From: an uncultured Pseudomonadota bacterium
Lineage (GTDB): Bacteria > Pseudomonadota > Gammaproteobacteria > Burkholderiales > Methylophilaceae
Length of the DNA stretch: 15,537 nt
Direction: 5' to 3'
Assembly: GCA_903854305.1 (NCBI GenBank)
Contig: CAINWC010000126.1
Span: 1-15,537, forward strand
Part shown: positions 8,485 through 15,416 of the stretch, piece by piece
How positions within the stretch are numbered: the stretch's first letter is position 1
Layout of the letters: each line of letters begins with the position of its first letter
Translations under genes and position numbers: made by a program
Notes under the pieces: generated by a model
The model's input: the letters and a program-made list of their open reading frames with translations, nothing else
Told to the model about the DNA's origin: nothing
Databases searched by the model: none

Positions 8485-8500
8485 CCAATCTGGCGTTTAG

Positions 8501-9199
8501 CTAATTGAGTACCACCTCGTAACAATACACATCCACACCATTTTCTGGCGTGATTAAAGTCGCAGGTATTGCGACACCTTTACGCCAATGATCAACCGCT
8601 TCCTGCTTACCTTCACCAGTGACTAAGAATATCACTTCACGCGTATTGTTTAAGCGGCATTGGCTAATGCTAATGCGCTCTGCTGGTGGTTTTGGTGAAT
8701 TAAATACAGGCACCGCATCGGCGCTATTATCAACCACATGATTTGGAAAAAGCGACGCTGTATGGCCATCTTCGCCTAGCCCTAAAAGTACCATATCGAA
8801 TGTATCTGCATTTTTTAAGGTTTCAGCATAAGCTTTTGCACCGGCTACAGGCCCTAACTCAGCTGGAATATCGTGAATCTGGCTTGCAGGAATCGCTACA
8901 TATTGTAACCATGCCTGCTCGGCCATTAAACTATTACGGTCTACATGATCGTTTGGCAAACAGCGCTCATCACCATGATAAATATGCCACTTTGACCAAT
9001 CCATTTTTACATCACGCAACAATCTGTAAACAGCGCGCGGCGTATTGCCACCTGCCAGTACAATTGAAAATCGACCACGTTGTGCAATCGCCTCATTGGC
9101 GCGTTGCACAATCACATCGCAGACAGAATGCCTTAAGGATTCAATACTATCGAAGTGTTTCCATCGAGTGTTATTGTGGGTATTCTCAGCCTGTATCAT
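8501..9199 (-). CDS. pgl: 6-phosphogluconolactonase (DevB type)
   Basis: This enzyme hydrolyses 6-phosphogluconolactone to 6-phosphogluconate, the second step of the oxidative pentose phosphate route. The 232-residue protein carries the DevB/sugar-phosphate isomerase-like motifs: LAGGNTPRAVYRLL (48-61), YHGDERC (74-80) and GLGEDGHTASLFP (140-152), with the active-site His in GHTAS. I start it at ATG 9199. Two TTG codons just upstream (9205 and 9202) could add two residues, but GAGAA lies at a better distance from the ATG. The gene faces away from the hydrolase gene that separates it from zwf, so its substrate-producing partner is on the opposite strand about 1 kb away. In methylotrophs with the RuMP cycle these enzymes can oxidise formaldehyde-derived sugar phosphates. 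Confidence 0.95.
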   Translation of the reverse strand: MIQAENTHNNTRWKHFDSIESLRHSVCDVIVQRANEAIAQRGRFSIVLAGGNTPRAVYRLLRDVKMDWSKWHIYHGDERCLPNDHVDRNSLMAEQAWLQYVAIPASQIHDIPAELGPVAGAKAYAETLKNADTFDMVLLGLGEDGHTASLFPNHVVDNSADAVPVFNSPKPPAERISISQCRLNNTREVIFLVTGEGKQEAVDHWRKGVAIPATLITPENGVDVYCYEVVLN

Positions 9200-9345
9200 C
9201 AACAATTCTCACATCCAAAAAATTAGGCCGAATTTGACACCAAATAGCTAGATTTGTCATGCTTTTTATAGTTTATTTACGCTAGATCATTGTGTGTAAT
9301 TGCCGCCTTGCATTATTATATCGGGTTACTTAAAAGGACAACAAC

Positions 9346-10137
9346 ATGCTTATTAAAGACAGTGAAGTCGCCGACATTTCTACACCGACTGGTGATATGC
9401 GCGCACATATTTTTCGCCCTGCTGCACCTGGAAAATATCCAGGCATCCTGATGTTCTCAGAAATATTTCAAGTGACCGGCCCTATTCGCCGCACGGCAGC
9501 AATGTTGGCTGGACATGGCTTTATTGTTGCTTGTCCAGAAATCTATCACGAGTTAGAAGCACCAGGCACTGTGCTTGCTTATGATGAAGAAGGCACGACA
9601 CGCGGCAATTCGCACAAAATCACCAAAGAGCTTTCATCTTACGATAGCGATGCGCGTGCAGTATTAGATTATTTAAAATCACGTGATGATTGTACTGGCC
9701 GTTTAGGCGTAATGGGCATTTGTATTGGCGGACACCTTGCGTTCCGCGCGGCCATGAACCCTGATGTATTAGCAACAACCTGCTTCTACGCCACAGATAT
9801 CCACAAAAAAGGCTTGGGTTTAGGTAAAAATGATAATTCGATGGACCGTGCTGGTGAAATTAAAGGTGAGCTTCTACACATTTGGGGTCGTCAGGATCCT
9901 CATGTACCTCTAGAAGGTCGTAACTTACTTAAAGCACGTCTTGAAGAAGTCGGCGCGCGCTTCACTTGGCATGAAGTCAATGGTCAGCACGCATTTATGC
10001 GCGATGAAGGTCCACGTTATGATCCAGCATTAGCGCTACAAAGCTGGGGCTTGTTACTAGAACTATTCCACCGTCGCTTAGGCTGGGGTGATCTTGATGT
10101 TGTTTCTGATGGCGCTGCGGCAGAAAGCCGTCATTAA
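9346..10137 (+). CDS. Dienelactone hydrolase family protein
   Basis: The 263-residue alpha/beta-hydrolase carries the dienelactone hydrolase triad: nucleophile Cys126 in GICIGG (the family uses Cys instead of Ser), Asp184 in WGRQDPHVP, and His215 in GQHAFMRDEGPRYD. Glu39 in MFSEIF matches the Glu that activates the Cys in the classical enzyme. No signal peptide is seen, so it is cytosolic. A good AAAGGA ribosome binding site precedes the ATG. The classical family opens dienelactones in chlorocatechol degradation, but no such pathway genes are nearby. The gene sits between pgl and zwf and runs into zwf on the same strand (89-base gap), so a role near sugar lactones or reactive by-products is conceivable. 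That is inference from position only; the true substrate is unknown. Confidence 0.9.
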   Translation: MLIKDSEVADISTPTGDMRAHIFRPAAPGKYPGILMFSEIFQVTGPIRRTAAMLAGHGFIVACPEIYHELEAPGTVLAYDEEGTTRGNSHKITKELSSYDSDARAVLDYLKSRDDCTGRLGVMGICIGGHLAFRAAMNPDVLATTCFYATDIHKKGLGLGKNDNSMDRAGEIKGELLHIWGRQDPHVPLEGRNLLKARLEEVGARFTWHEVNGQHAFMRDEGPRYDPALALQSWGLLLELFHRRLGWGDLDVVSDGAAAESRH

Positions 10138-10178
10138 AAAATTCAGCATTAAACATTAGCTGAAGCTTAACAATCCTA

Positions 10179-10202
10179 TCATTTCTGTGAGAACGGGAAT
10201 GA
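10179..10202. repeat. REP-like imperfect hairpin before zwf
   Basis: The 24 bases form a 10-pair stem (arms 10179-10188 and 10193-10202, two G-T wobbles) closed by GAGA, a GNRA tetraloop. The arm GGGAATGA resembles the ends of REP palindromes of the TCATTCCC type that are dispersed in many bacterial genomes. Only one copy is in the window, so repeat status is inferred from resemblance; it could also be a local RNA hairpin in the zwf leader. Confidence 0.4.
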
Positions 10203-10226
10203 CGAAAACTGAAAGGTTTTTCAAAT

Positions 10227-11729
10227 ATGAAAAAAATTGACCCATGCACTTTGGTATTATTTGGCGCTAGCGGTAACTTATCTCGCGTTAAACTAATGCC
10301 TGGTCTATTTCGCTTAGATGCGGCAGGCCGCCTGCCAGACCACATGGCAATTCTATCCGTAGGTCGTGGCGAAGTTTCGCGCGAAGCATGGCAAGCTGAC
10401 ATCAAAACGATGTTAGATGCTAAATTCAAAAATGGCTACGATAAAGCCGTATTTGAGCGTTTTATTGCGCGCAATCATTACCACTCAAATCCACCAACAG
10501 ACCCAGATGCATTCAATAAAATGCAAGCTAAGTTGTCAGATGAAAGTGTATTCCCTCAAAACCTGGCGTACTTTTTATCAGTGCGCCCTACCGATTTCGC
10601 ACCTATCGTAGAGCAACTATCAGGCGTAGGTTTACTGGATGAGAGCAAGCACTGGCGCCGTGTGTTGATTGAGAAGCCATTTGGTACCGACTTACCATCT
10701 GCGCAGGCTTTACAAGCATCAATCACTAAACACTTAAAAGAAAGTCAAATTTACCGTATTGACCATTATTTAGGTAAATCTGCACTGCAAAACATCATGC
10801 TTACGCGTTTTGCCAATGCAATGTTTGAGCCAATTTGGAACAATCAGTACGTTGACCATGTGCAAATCACCAACAATGAAACTTTAGGTGTCGGCGATCG
10901 CACGCAGTTTTATGACAGCACTGGCGCACTACGTGACATGGTGCAAAGCCATTTGCTACAAACTTTAGCATTGGTCGCGATGGAAAAACCAAAAGATTTG
11001 AGCCCAGAAAGCATTCGTGCTGAAAAAATCAAGCTACTACAATCTATTGAGCCGATTTCTGCTGATCAACTTAACAAACAAACTTTCCGTGCCCAATATG
11101 CAGCAGGTCGAGTATGTGTGGGCGATGGTCATGGTGAAAACGTTACTGGTTATTTAGAAGAAATTGCAAAAGATGGCATCACCGAAAGCGTAACTGAAAC
11201 TTACGCCGCGCTTAAATTGTTTATTAACACTCCGCGCTGGAAAGGTGTGCCATTTTATGTGCGCACTGCAAAGCGTTTACACGAAGGCAATACGGCGGTT
11301 TCTATACGCTTTAAAAAAGCACCAATGCAGTTGAATGATCAGCAACATCAAAACTGGCTCATTCTCAACATTCAACCGCGCGAATGTATCAAAATGGAAA
11401 TCGAGTCTAAGATTCCAGGTTTAGATATTGCAACGCGCACATTGAGTATTGACGGTCCTCAACGCCAAACAGGTGATGAAAGTATAGATTCTTACGAATC
11501 ACTATTGCTTAATTTGATGGAAGGCGACCCATCGCTTTACCTCCACATTAGCGAAGTTGAAGCGCAATGGCGACTAATTGACCCGATTGTAAAAGCATGG
11601 GCAGAAGATAAGTCACCTGTGCATCAATATCGTGCTGGTAACCGCGACCCTGAAGAGTCTAGCGTGATTTTTGAATCAGAAGATCAATTCTGGCGTTATA
11701 GCATTGAGTTAGATGGCGATAAGCACTAA
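10227..11729 (+). CDS. zwf: Glucose-6-phosphate 1-dehydrogenase
   Basis: This enzyme oxidises glucose 6-phosphate to 6-phosphogluconolactone while reducing NAD(P)+, the entry step of the oxidative pentose phosphate route. The 500-residue length is usual. Seen in order are the dinucleotide-binding loop LFGASGNLSR (11-20), IEKPFG (148-153), the active-site signature RIDHYLGK (177-184, His180) and the presumed catalytic His242 in MVQSHLLQ. The loop has Asn where many homologues have Asp (GASGDL), which may bear on NAD versus NADP use. AAAGG lies about ten bases before the ATG. The gene probably shares transcripts with the upstream hydrolase gene and ends at the terminator 11845-11873. With pgl it can run the dissimilatory branch of the RuMP cycle if the host is a methylotroph; gnd is not in the window. 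Confidence 0.97.
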   Translation: MKKIDPCTLVLFGASGNLSRVKLMPGLFRLDAAGRLPDHMAILSVGRGEVSREAWQADIKTMLDAKFKNGYDKAVFERFIARNHYHSNPPTDPDAFNKMQAKLSDESVFPQNLAYFLSVRPTDFAPIVEQLSGVGLLDESKHWRRVLIEKPFGTDLPSAQALQASITKHLKESQIYRIDHYLGKSALQNIMLTRFANAMFEPIWNNQYVDHVQITNNETLGVGDRTQFYDSTGALRDMVQSHLLQTLALVAMEKPKDLSPESIRAEKIKLLQSIEPISADQLNKQTFRAQYAAGRVCVGDGHGENVTGYLEEIAKDGITESVTETYAALKLFINTPRWKGVPFYVRTAKRLHEGNTAVSIRFKKAPMQLNDQQHQNWLILNIQPRECIKMEIESKIPGLDIATRTLSIDGPQRQTGDESIDSYESLLLNLMEGDPSLYLHISEVEAQWRLIDPIVKAWAEDKSPVHQYRAGNRDPEESSVIFESEDQFWRYSIELDGDKH

Positions 11730-11746
11730 AACGCCATCCAAATAAT

Positions 11747-11828
11747 GTGCAAATAATAGTTTTTATTTGTAAGCAATTTTACTTAAAAACTTTAGCTAAA
11801 ATATTGAATTTATTGTTATTATTTGCAC
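11747..11828. repeat. 12-bp perfect inverted repeat in the zwf-dcd gap
   Basis: GTGCAAATAATA (11747-11758) and its exact complement TATTATTTGCAC (11817-11828) flank 58 AT-rich bases. The interior holds a second inverted repeat (11758-11765 with 11784-11791, AGTTTTTA/TAAAAACT) and a small third one (11769-11772 with 11779-11782). The whole lies between the zwf stop and its terminator, so it could fold in the zwf 3' untranslated RNA. Confidence 0.45.
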
Positions 11829-11844
11829 TTATTAAAAGCAGGCT

Positions 11845-11875
11845 AAAAGCGGAGTGAATAACTCCGCTTTTTTAT
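11845..11875 (+). terminator. Intrinsic terminator after zwf
   Basis: An 11-bp perfect stem (arms 11845-11855 and 11861-11871, core AGCGGAGT/ACTCCGCT) with loop GAATA runs into a T tract. It lies about 115 bases beyond the zwf stop and only about 30 bases before dcd, so dcd must be transcribed by read-through or from a promoter in or overlapping this gap. I could not identify such a promoter with confidence. Confidence 0.9.
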
Positions 11876-11903
11876 CTTTTTAAACTATAAAAAGCATCGA
11901 ATT

Positions 11904-12479
11904 ATGAGCATAAAATCAGACAAGTGGATACGCAAAATGGCGGAGCAACACGGCATGATAGAGCCGTTTGAGCCGAATCAGGTCAAGCAGAACGCCAATG
12001 GCGAGCGTATGGTGTCTTACGGCACGTCGAGCTACGGTTACGACATTCGCTGCTCAACAGAGTTTAAGCTATTTACCAACATTAACAGTACTATCGTTGA
12101 TCCTAAGAATTTCGACCCCAATTCATTTGTAGAAGTGAATGCGGACTACTGCATTATTCCGCCAAACTCGTTTGCATTAGCACGTACGGTTGAATATTTT
12201 AGAATTCCACGCAATGTTTTGACCATCTGCTTAGGTAAATCCACTTACGCACGTTGCGGTATCATTGTAAACGTCACGCCATTTGAACCTGAGTGGGAAG
12301 GTTATGTCACATTAGAATTCAGCAACACGACGCCGCTACCAGCCAAAATTTACGCGAATGAAGGTTGTGCACAAGTATTGTTTTTTGAAGCCGATGAAGA
12401 TGATGTTTGCGAAACCAGCTACAAAGACCGTGGCGGGAAATATCAAGGCCAAGTTGGCGTTACTCTACCCAAGATTTAA
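11904..12479 (+). CDS. dcd: dCTP deaminase
   Basis: The 191-residue enzyme deaminates dCTP to dUTP, feeding dUMP to thymidylate synthase. The family core is clear: SSYGYDIRC (42-50), [14 protein letters not shown] (111-124) with Ser113 and Arg117, and the catalytic Glu138 in TLEFSNT. The C-terminal lid segment [12 protein letters not shown] closes over the nucleotide. The protein is a homotrimer by family. Length and the PFEPEWEG segment fit the betaproteobacterial form. The ribosome binding site before ATG 11904 is weak. The next gene starts 17 bases after the stop, so the two are likely cotranscribed. The pairing is of note because one acts in nucleotide synthesis and the other in amino acid decarboxylation. 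Confidence 0.96.
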   Translation: MSIKSDKWIRKMAEQHGMIEPFEPNQVKQNANGERMVSYGTSSYGYDIRCSTEFKLFTNINSTIVDPKNFDPNSFVEVNADYCIIPPNSFALARTVEYFRIPRNVLTICLGKSTYARCGIIVNVTPFEPEWEGYVTLEFSNTTPLPAKIYANEGCAQVLFFEADEDDVCETSYKDRGGKYQGQVGVTLPKI

Positions 12480-12496
12480 TTTAGGAAATTTATTTA

Positions 12497-14737
12497 ATGA
12501 AATTCCGTTTTCCCATTGTCATCATCGACGAAGATTTCCGCTCTGAAAACTCTTCAGGTTTAGGCATTCGCGTACTTGCGAAAGCAATTGAAGCTGAAGG
12601 TTTTGAAGTGCTAGGCGTGACCAGTTATGGCGATCTCACTTCATTTGCGCAGCAGCAAAGTCGCGCTTCTGCGTTTATTCTTTCGATTGATGACAATGAG
12701 TTTGTTGAAGAAAACCAAGATGCTTTAGACAACTTACGTAAATTTGTGGATGAAATTCGCTACCGCAATGAGGAAATTCCAATTTTCTTACATGGTGAAA
12801 CTCGTACTTCACGTCATATTCCAAATGAAATTTTGCGTGAACTCAGCGGTTTTATTCACATGTATGAAGATACGCCTGAATTTGTAGCGCGCTATATTTT
12901 GCGTGAAGCGCGTACTTATTTAGATAGTCTGCCTCCACCATTTTTCAAAGCATTAACAGAATATGCGGCAGATGGCTCTTACTCATGGCATTGTCCTGGG
13001 CACTCTGGCGGCGTAGCCTTTTTAAAATCACCAGTCGGGCAAATGTTTCACCAGTTCTTTGGTGAAAACATGCTGCGTGCCGATGTTTGCAATGCGGTGG
13101 ATGAGTTAGGTCAACTACTCGACCATACCGGCCCTGTAGCGGCTTCAGAGCGCAATGCAGCGCGCATTTACAACTGTGACCACTTGTACTTTGTGACTAA
13201 CGGTACCTCTACCAGCAATAAAATCGTGTGGAACTCAACGGTAGCACCAGGCGATGTTGTCGTGGTTGATCGTAACTGCCATAAGTCCGTCTTACACGCG
13301 ATTATCATGACCGGCGCTATTCCTGTATTTTTGATGCCAACCCGTAATCACTTCGGTATTATCGGCCCAATTCCAAAATCAGAATTCGAATGGGAAAACA
13401 TTCAAAAGAAAATCGACCGTAACCCGTTTGCTACTGATAAAAAAGTAAAGCCACGCGTGTTAACCATTACGCAATCAACCTACGATGGCGTGTTATATAA
13501 CGTAGAAGAAATCAAAGAAATGCTGGATGGCAAGATTGATACGCTGCATTTCGATGAAGCTTGGTTGCCGCATGCTACTTTCCATGATTTTTATGGTGAT
13601 TACCATGCAATTGGTGAAGACCGTCCACGCTGTAAAGAGAGCATGGTGTTTTCGACGCAATCTACGCATAAATTACTTGCTGGCTTAAGCCAAGCGAGCC
13701 AGATTCTTGTACAAAATGCAGAAAATAGTCAGCTAGACCGCGATATATTCAATGAAGCCTATTTGATGCACACTTCAACTAGCCCACAATACTCAATCGT
13801 TGCAAGTATTGACGTTGCTGCAGCCATGATGGAAGCCCCTGGTGGGACAGCCTTAGTTGAAGAAAGCCTGATGGAAGCCTTAGACTTCCGCCGCGCGATG
13901 CGTAAAGTGGATGAAGAATGGGGTGCCGACTGGTGGTTTAAAGTCTGGGGCCCAGATGATTTAAGTGAAGAAGGCTTAGAAGAGCGCGATGCCTGGATGC
14001 TTAAAGCCAACGAAGCCTGGCATGGCTTTGGTAACTTAGCTGAAAACTTCAATATGCTAGACCCTATTAAGGCAACCATTATTACGCCGGGCTTGGATAT
14101 TCATGGCGACTTCTCAGACAAGTTTGGGATTCCAGCGGCTATCGTCACTAAATACTTAGCAGAACATGGCGTTATTGTAGAAAAAACCGGCTTATATTCA
14201 TTCTTTATCATGTTCACCATCGGCATCACCAAAGGCCGCTGGAACACCATGGTAGCGGCACTACAGCAATTTAAAGACGACTATGATAAGAACCAACCAC
14301 TATGGAAAGTATTGCCAGAGTTCGTACAAAAACAACCTCGCTATGAAAAAATAGGTTTACGTGATTTATGTAAACAGATTCATGAAGTGTATAAAGCTAA
14401 CGATGTTGCACGCCTAACCACTGAAATGTATTTGTCAGACATGGTACCTGCCATGAAGCCAACCGATGCTTTTGCAAAAATGGCACATCGTAAAATAGAC
14501 CGTGTACCAATTGATGACCTAGAAGGCCGCATAACCGCTGTGCTATTAACGCCCTACCCACCAGGCATTCCGTTACTCATTCCAGGCGAGCAATTCAATA
14601 AGATTATTGTGAATTACCTAAAATTCGCACGTGAATTTAATGAGAAGTTCCCAGGGTTTGAAACTGACAACCACGGCTTGGTGAAACAGATTGTGGATGG
14701 AAAGGCGATATACTATGTGGATTGCGTCGAGCAGTAA
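12497..14737 (+). CDS. Orn/Lys/Arg decarboxylase, PLP-dependent (fold type I)
   Basis: The 746-residue protein has the three-part layout of the large bacterial basic amino acid decarboxylases. A response-regulator-like wing domain covers about 1-125. The PLP-binding core carries SWHCPGHSGG, HFDEAW (Asp353, pairing with the PLP ring nitrogen) and the Schiff-base Lys392 in STQSTHKLLAGLSQAS. A C-terminal domain follows (PYPPGIPLLIPGE). The product would be putrescine, cadaverine or agmatine, depending on whether ornithine, lysine or arginine is used; the motifs I can see do not settle this. Similarity to AdiA is visible over the whole length (VVVDRNCHKS, HFDEAW, LDPIKATI). AGGAA at 12483-12487 precedes the ATG, and the close spacing to dcd suggests an operon. 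A biosynthetic polyamine role is more likely than acid resistance, because no antiporter gene adjoins it; that is inference. Confidence 0.93.
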   Translation: MKFRFPIVIIDEDFRSENSSGLGIRVLAKAIEAEGFEVLGVTSYGDLTSFAQQQSRASAFILSIDDNEFVEENQDALDNLRKFVDEIRYRNEEIPIFLHGETRTSRHIPNEILRELSGFIHMYEDTPEFVARYILREARTYLDSLPPPFFKALTEYAADGSYSWHCPGHSGGVAFLKSPVGQMFHQFFGENMLRADVCNAVDELGQLLDHTGPVAASERNAARIYNCDHLYFVTNGTSTSNKIVWNSTVAPGDVVVVDRNCHKSVLHAIIMTGAIPVFLMPTRNHFGIIGPIPKSEFEWENIQKKIDRNPFATDKKVKPRVLTITQSTYDGVLYNVEEIKEMLDGKIDTLHFDEAWLPHATFHDFYGDYHAIGEDRPRCKESMVFSTQSTHKLLAGLSQASQILVQNAENSQLDRDIFNEAYLMHTSTSPQYSIVASIDVAAAMMEAPGGTALVEESLMEALDFRRAMRKVDEEWGADWWFKVWGPDDLSEEGLEERDAWMLKANEAWHGFGNLAENFNMLDPIKATIITPGLDIHGDFSDKFGIPAAIVTKYLAEHGVIVEKTGLYSFFIMFTIGITKGRWNTMVAALQQFKDDYDKNQPLWKVLPEFVQKQPRYEKIGLRDLCKQIHEVYKANDVARLTTEMYLSDMVPAMKPTDAFAKMAHRKIDRVPIDDLEGRITAVLLTPYPPGIPLLIPGEQFNKIIVNYLKFAREFNEKFPGFETDNHGLVKQIVDGKAIYYVDCVEQ

Positions 14738-14754
14738 ATTGTATAGTGCAGTAG

Positions 14755-15243
14755 TTAGCTTTTGCGAGAATAAGTAATATAGTTAAAAGGCAAACCTTGC
14801 GCTGAAGTATGTGCTTCACGTGAGGTTTCTTGCCAGTGGTTTAAGTCAACAGTAGGAAAAAATGCATCGCCTGCCACGTCTAACTCAACCTCAGTCATAT
14901 AAAGCTTGTTAGCAAGCTTTAGTCCATCCTGATATAACTCAGCGCCGCCAATCACAAACGGCTCTTCATCATTTTGGCATAAGGCTATGGCCGCCACTAA
15001 TGAGGGCGCTACCAAGGCGCCTTCAAGGCTGTAGTCCTTATTTCGCGTCACAATTACCGTGGTACGCCCGGGTAACAAGCGCCCTAGCGACTCGTAAGTT
15101 TTACGTCCCATAATAATGTGATGCCCTGTAGTCAGAGCGCGAAAACGTTTAAGATCTTCAGGTAAGTGCCAAGGCAGGCTATTGTTGATGCCAATGACGT
15201 TATTACTTGCAACCGCTACAATCAGTGAAAGATTGTGTTTCAA
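14755..15243 (-). CDS. folA: Dihydrofolate reductase
   Basis: This enzyme reduces dihydrofolate to tetrahydrofolate with NADPH, regenerating the cofactor consumed by thymidylate synthase; it is the target of trimethoprim. At 162 residues it has typical length. Visible motifs are [19 protein letters not shown] with the catalytic Asp30, [10 protein letters not shown] (Thr and Ser contacting NADPH) and FVIGGAELY near the end. The only possible start that keeps the conserved beginning SLIVAVA is TTG at 15243-15241. This TTG overlaps the TGA of the thyA remnant (TTGA), so translation was probably coupled to thyA. thyA-folA is a common bacterial order. With thyA broken upstream, folA has lost its normal 5' context and may depend on a promoter in the newly joined DNA. 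Confidence 0.96.
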   Translation of the reverse strand: MKHNLSLIVAVASNNVIGINNSLPWHLPEDLKRFRALTTGHHIIMGRKTYESLGRLLPGRTTVIVTRNKDYSLEGALVAPSLVAAIALCQNDEEPFVIGGAELYQDGLKLANKLYMTEVELDVAGDAFFPTVDLNHWQETSREAHTSAQGLPFNYITYSRKS

Positions 15244-15416
15244 ACCGCTACCAACCCTTTAATTGCTGGGTGTGGATTGTAACCTTCCAAGGTAAAGTCT
15301 TCATATTTGAAGCTAAAAATATCATTCACATTTGGATTAATATGCATTTGTGGTAATACTAACATTTCGCGTGAAAGCTGTTCGTTGACTTGCTCCATGT
15401 GGTTGGTGTAAATATG
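15240..15416 (-). pseudogene. thyA: Thymidylate synthase, 3' remnant (58 codons)
   Basis: The last 58 codons match the C-terminus of Thy[10 protein letters not shown] corresponds to the dUMP-binding His207-x-Tyr209 region of E. coli ThyA, followed by [19 protein letters not shown] and the final VAV. Upstream of His (15416) the similarity ends at once; the GD-containing segment expected before it is replaced by AT-rich sequence reading MVFIIKFLK. Catalytic Cys146 and about 200 N-terminal residues are therefore missing from this copy. The frame stays open to an ATG at 15443 with AAGGGG some 12 bases before it, so a 67-residue peptide could still be made and could carry ribosomes into folA. A complete thyA may exist elsewhere, for example across an inserted element. 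A missassembly at this junction is the other possibility. Confidence 0.85.

Noticed and set aside
8743..9251. Plus-strand frames overlapping pgl
   Set aside because: pgl on the other strand carries all family motifs; these frames show no domain and are shadows.
10142..10164. TTCAGC/GCTGAA inverted repeat after the hydrolase stop as a terminator
   Set aside because: Only six base pairs, an 11-base loop and no T tract follow it.
9995..10429. 144-codon minus-strand frame across the hydrolase-zwf gap
   Set aside because: Overlaps two well-supported genes, has no motif, and its codons are the complement of conserved coding sequence.
13759..14079. 106-codon minus-strand frame inside the decarboxylase gene
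   Set aside because: Lies wholly within a conserved coding region and has a Ser/Lys/Pro composition without motifs.
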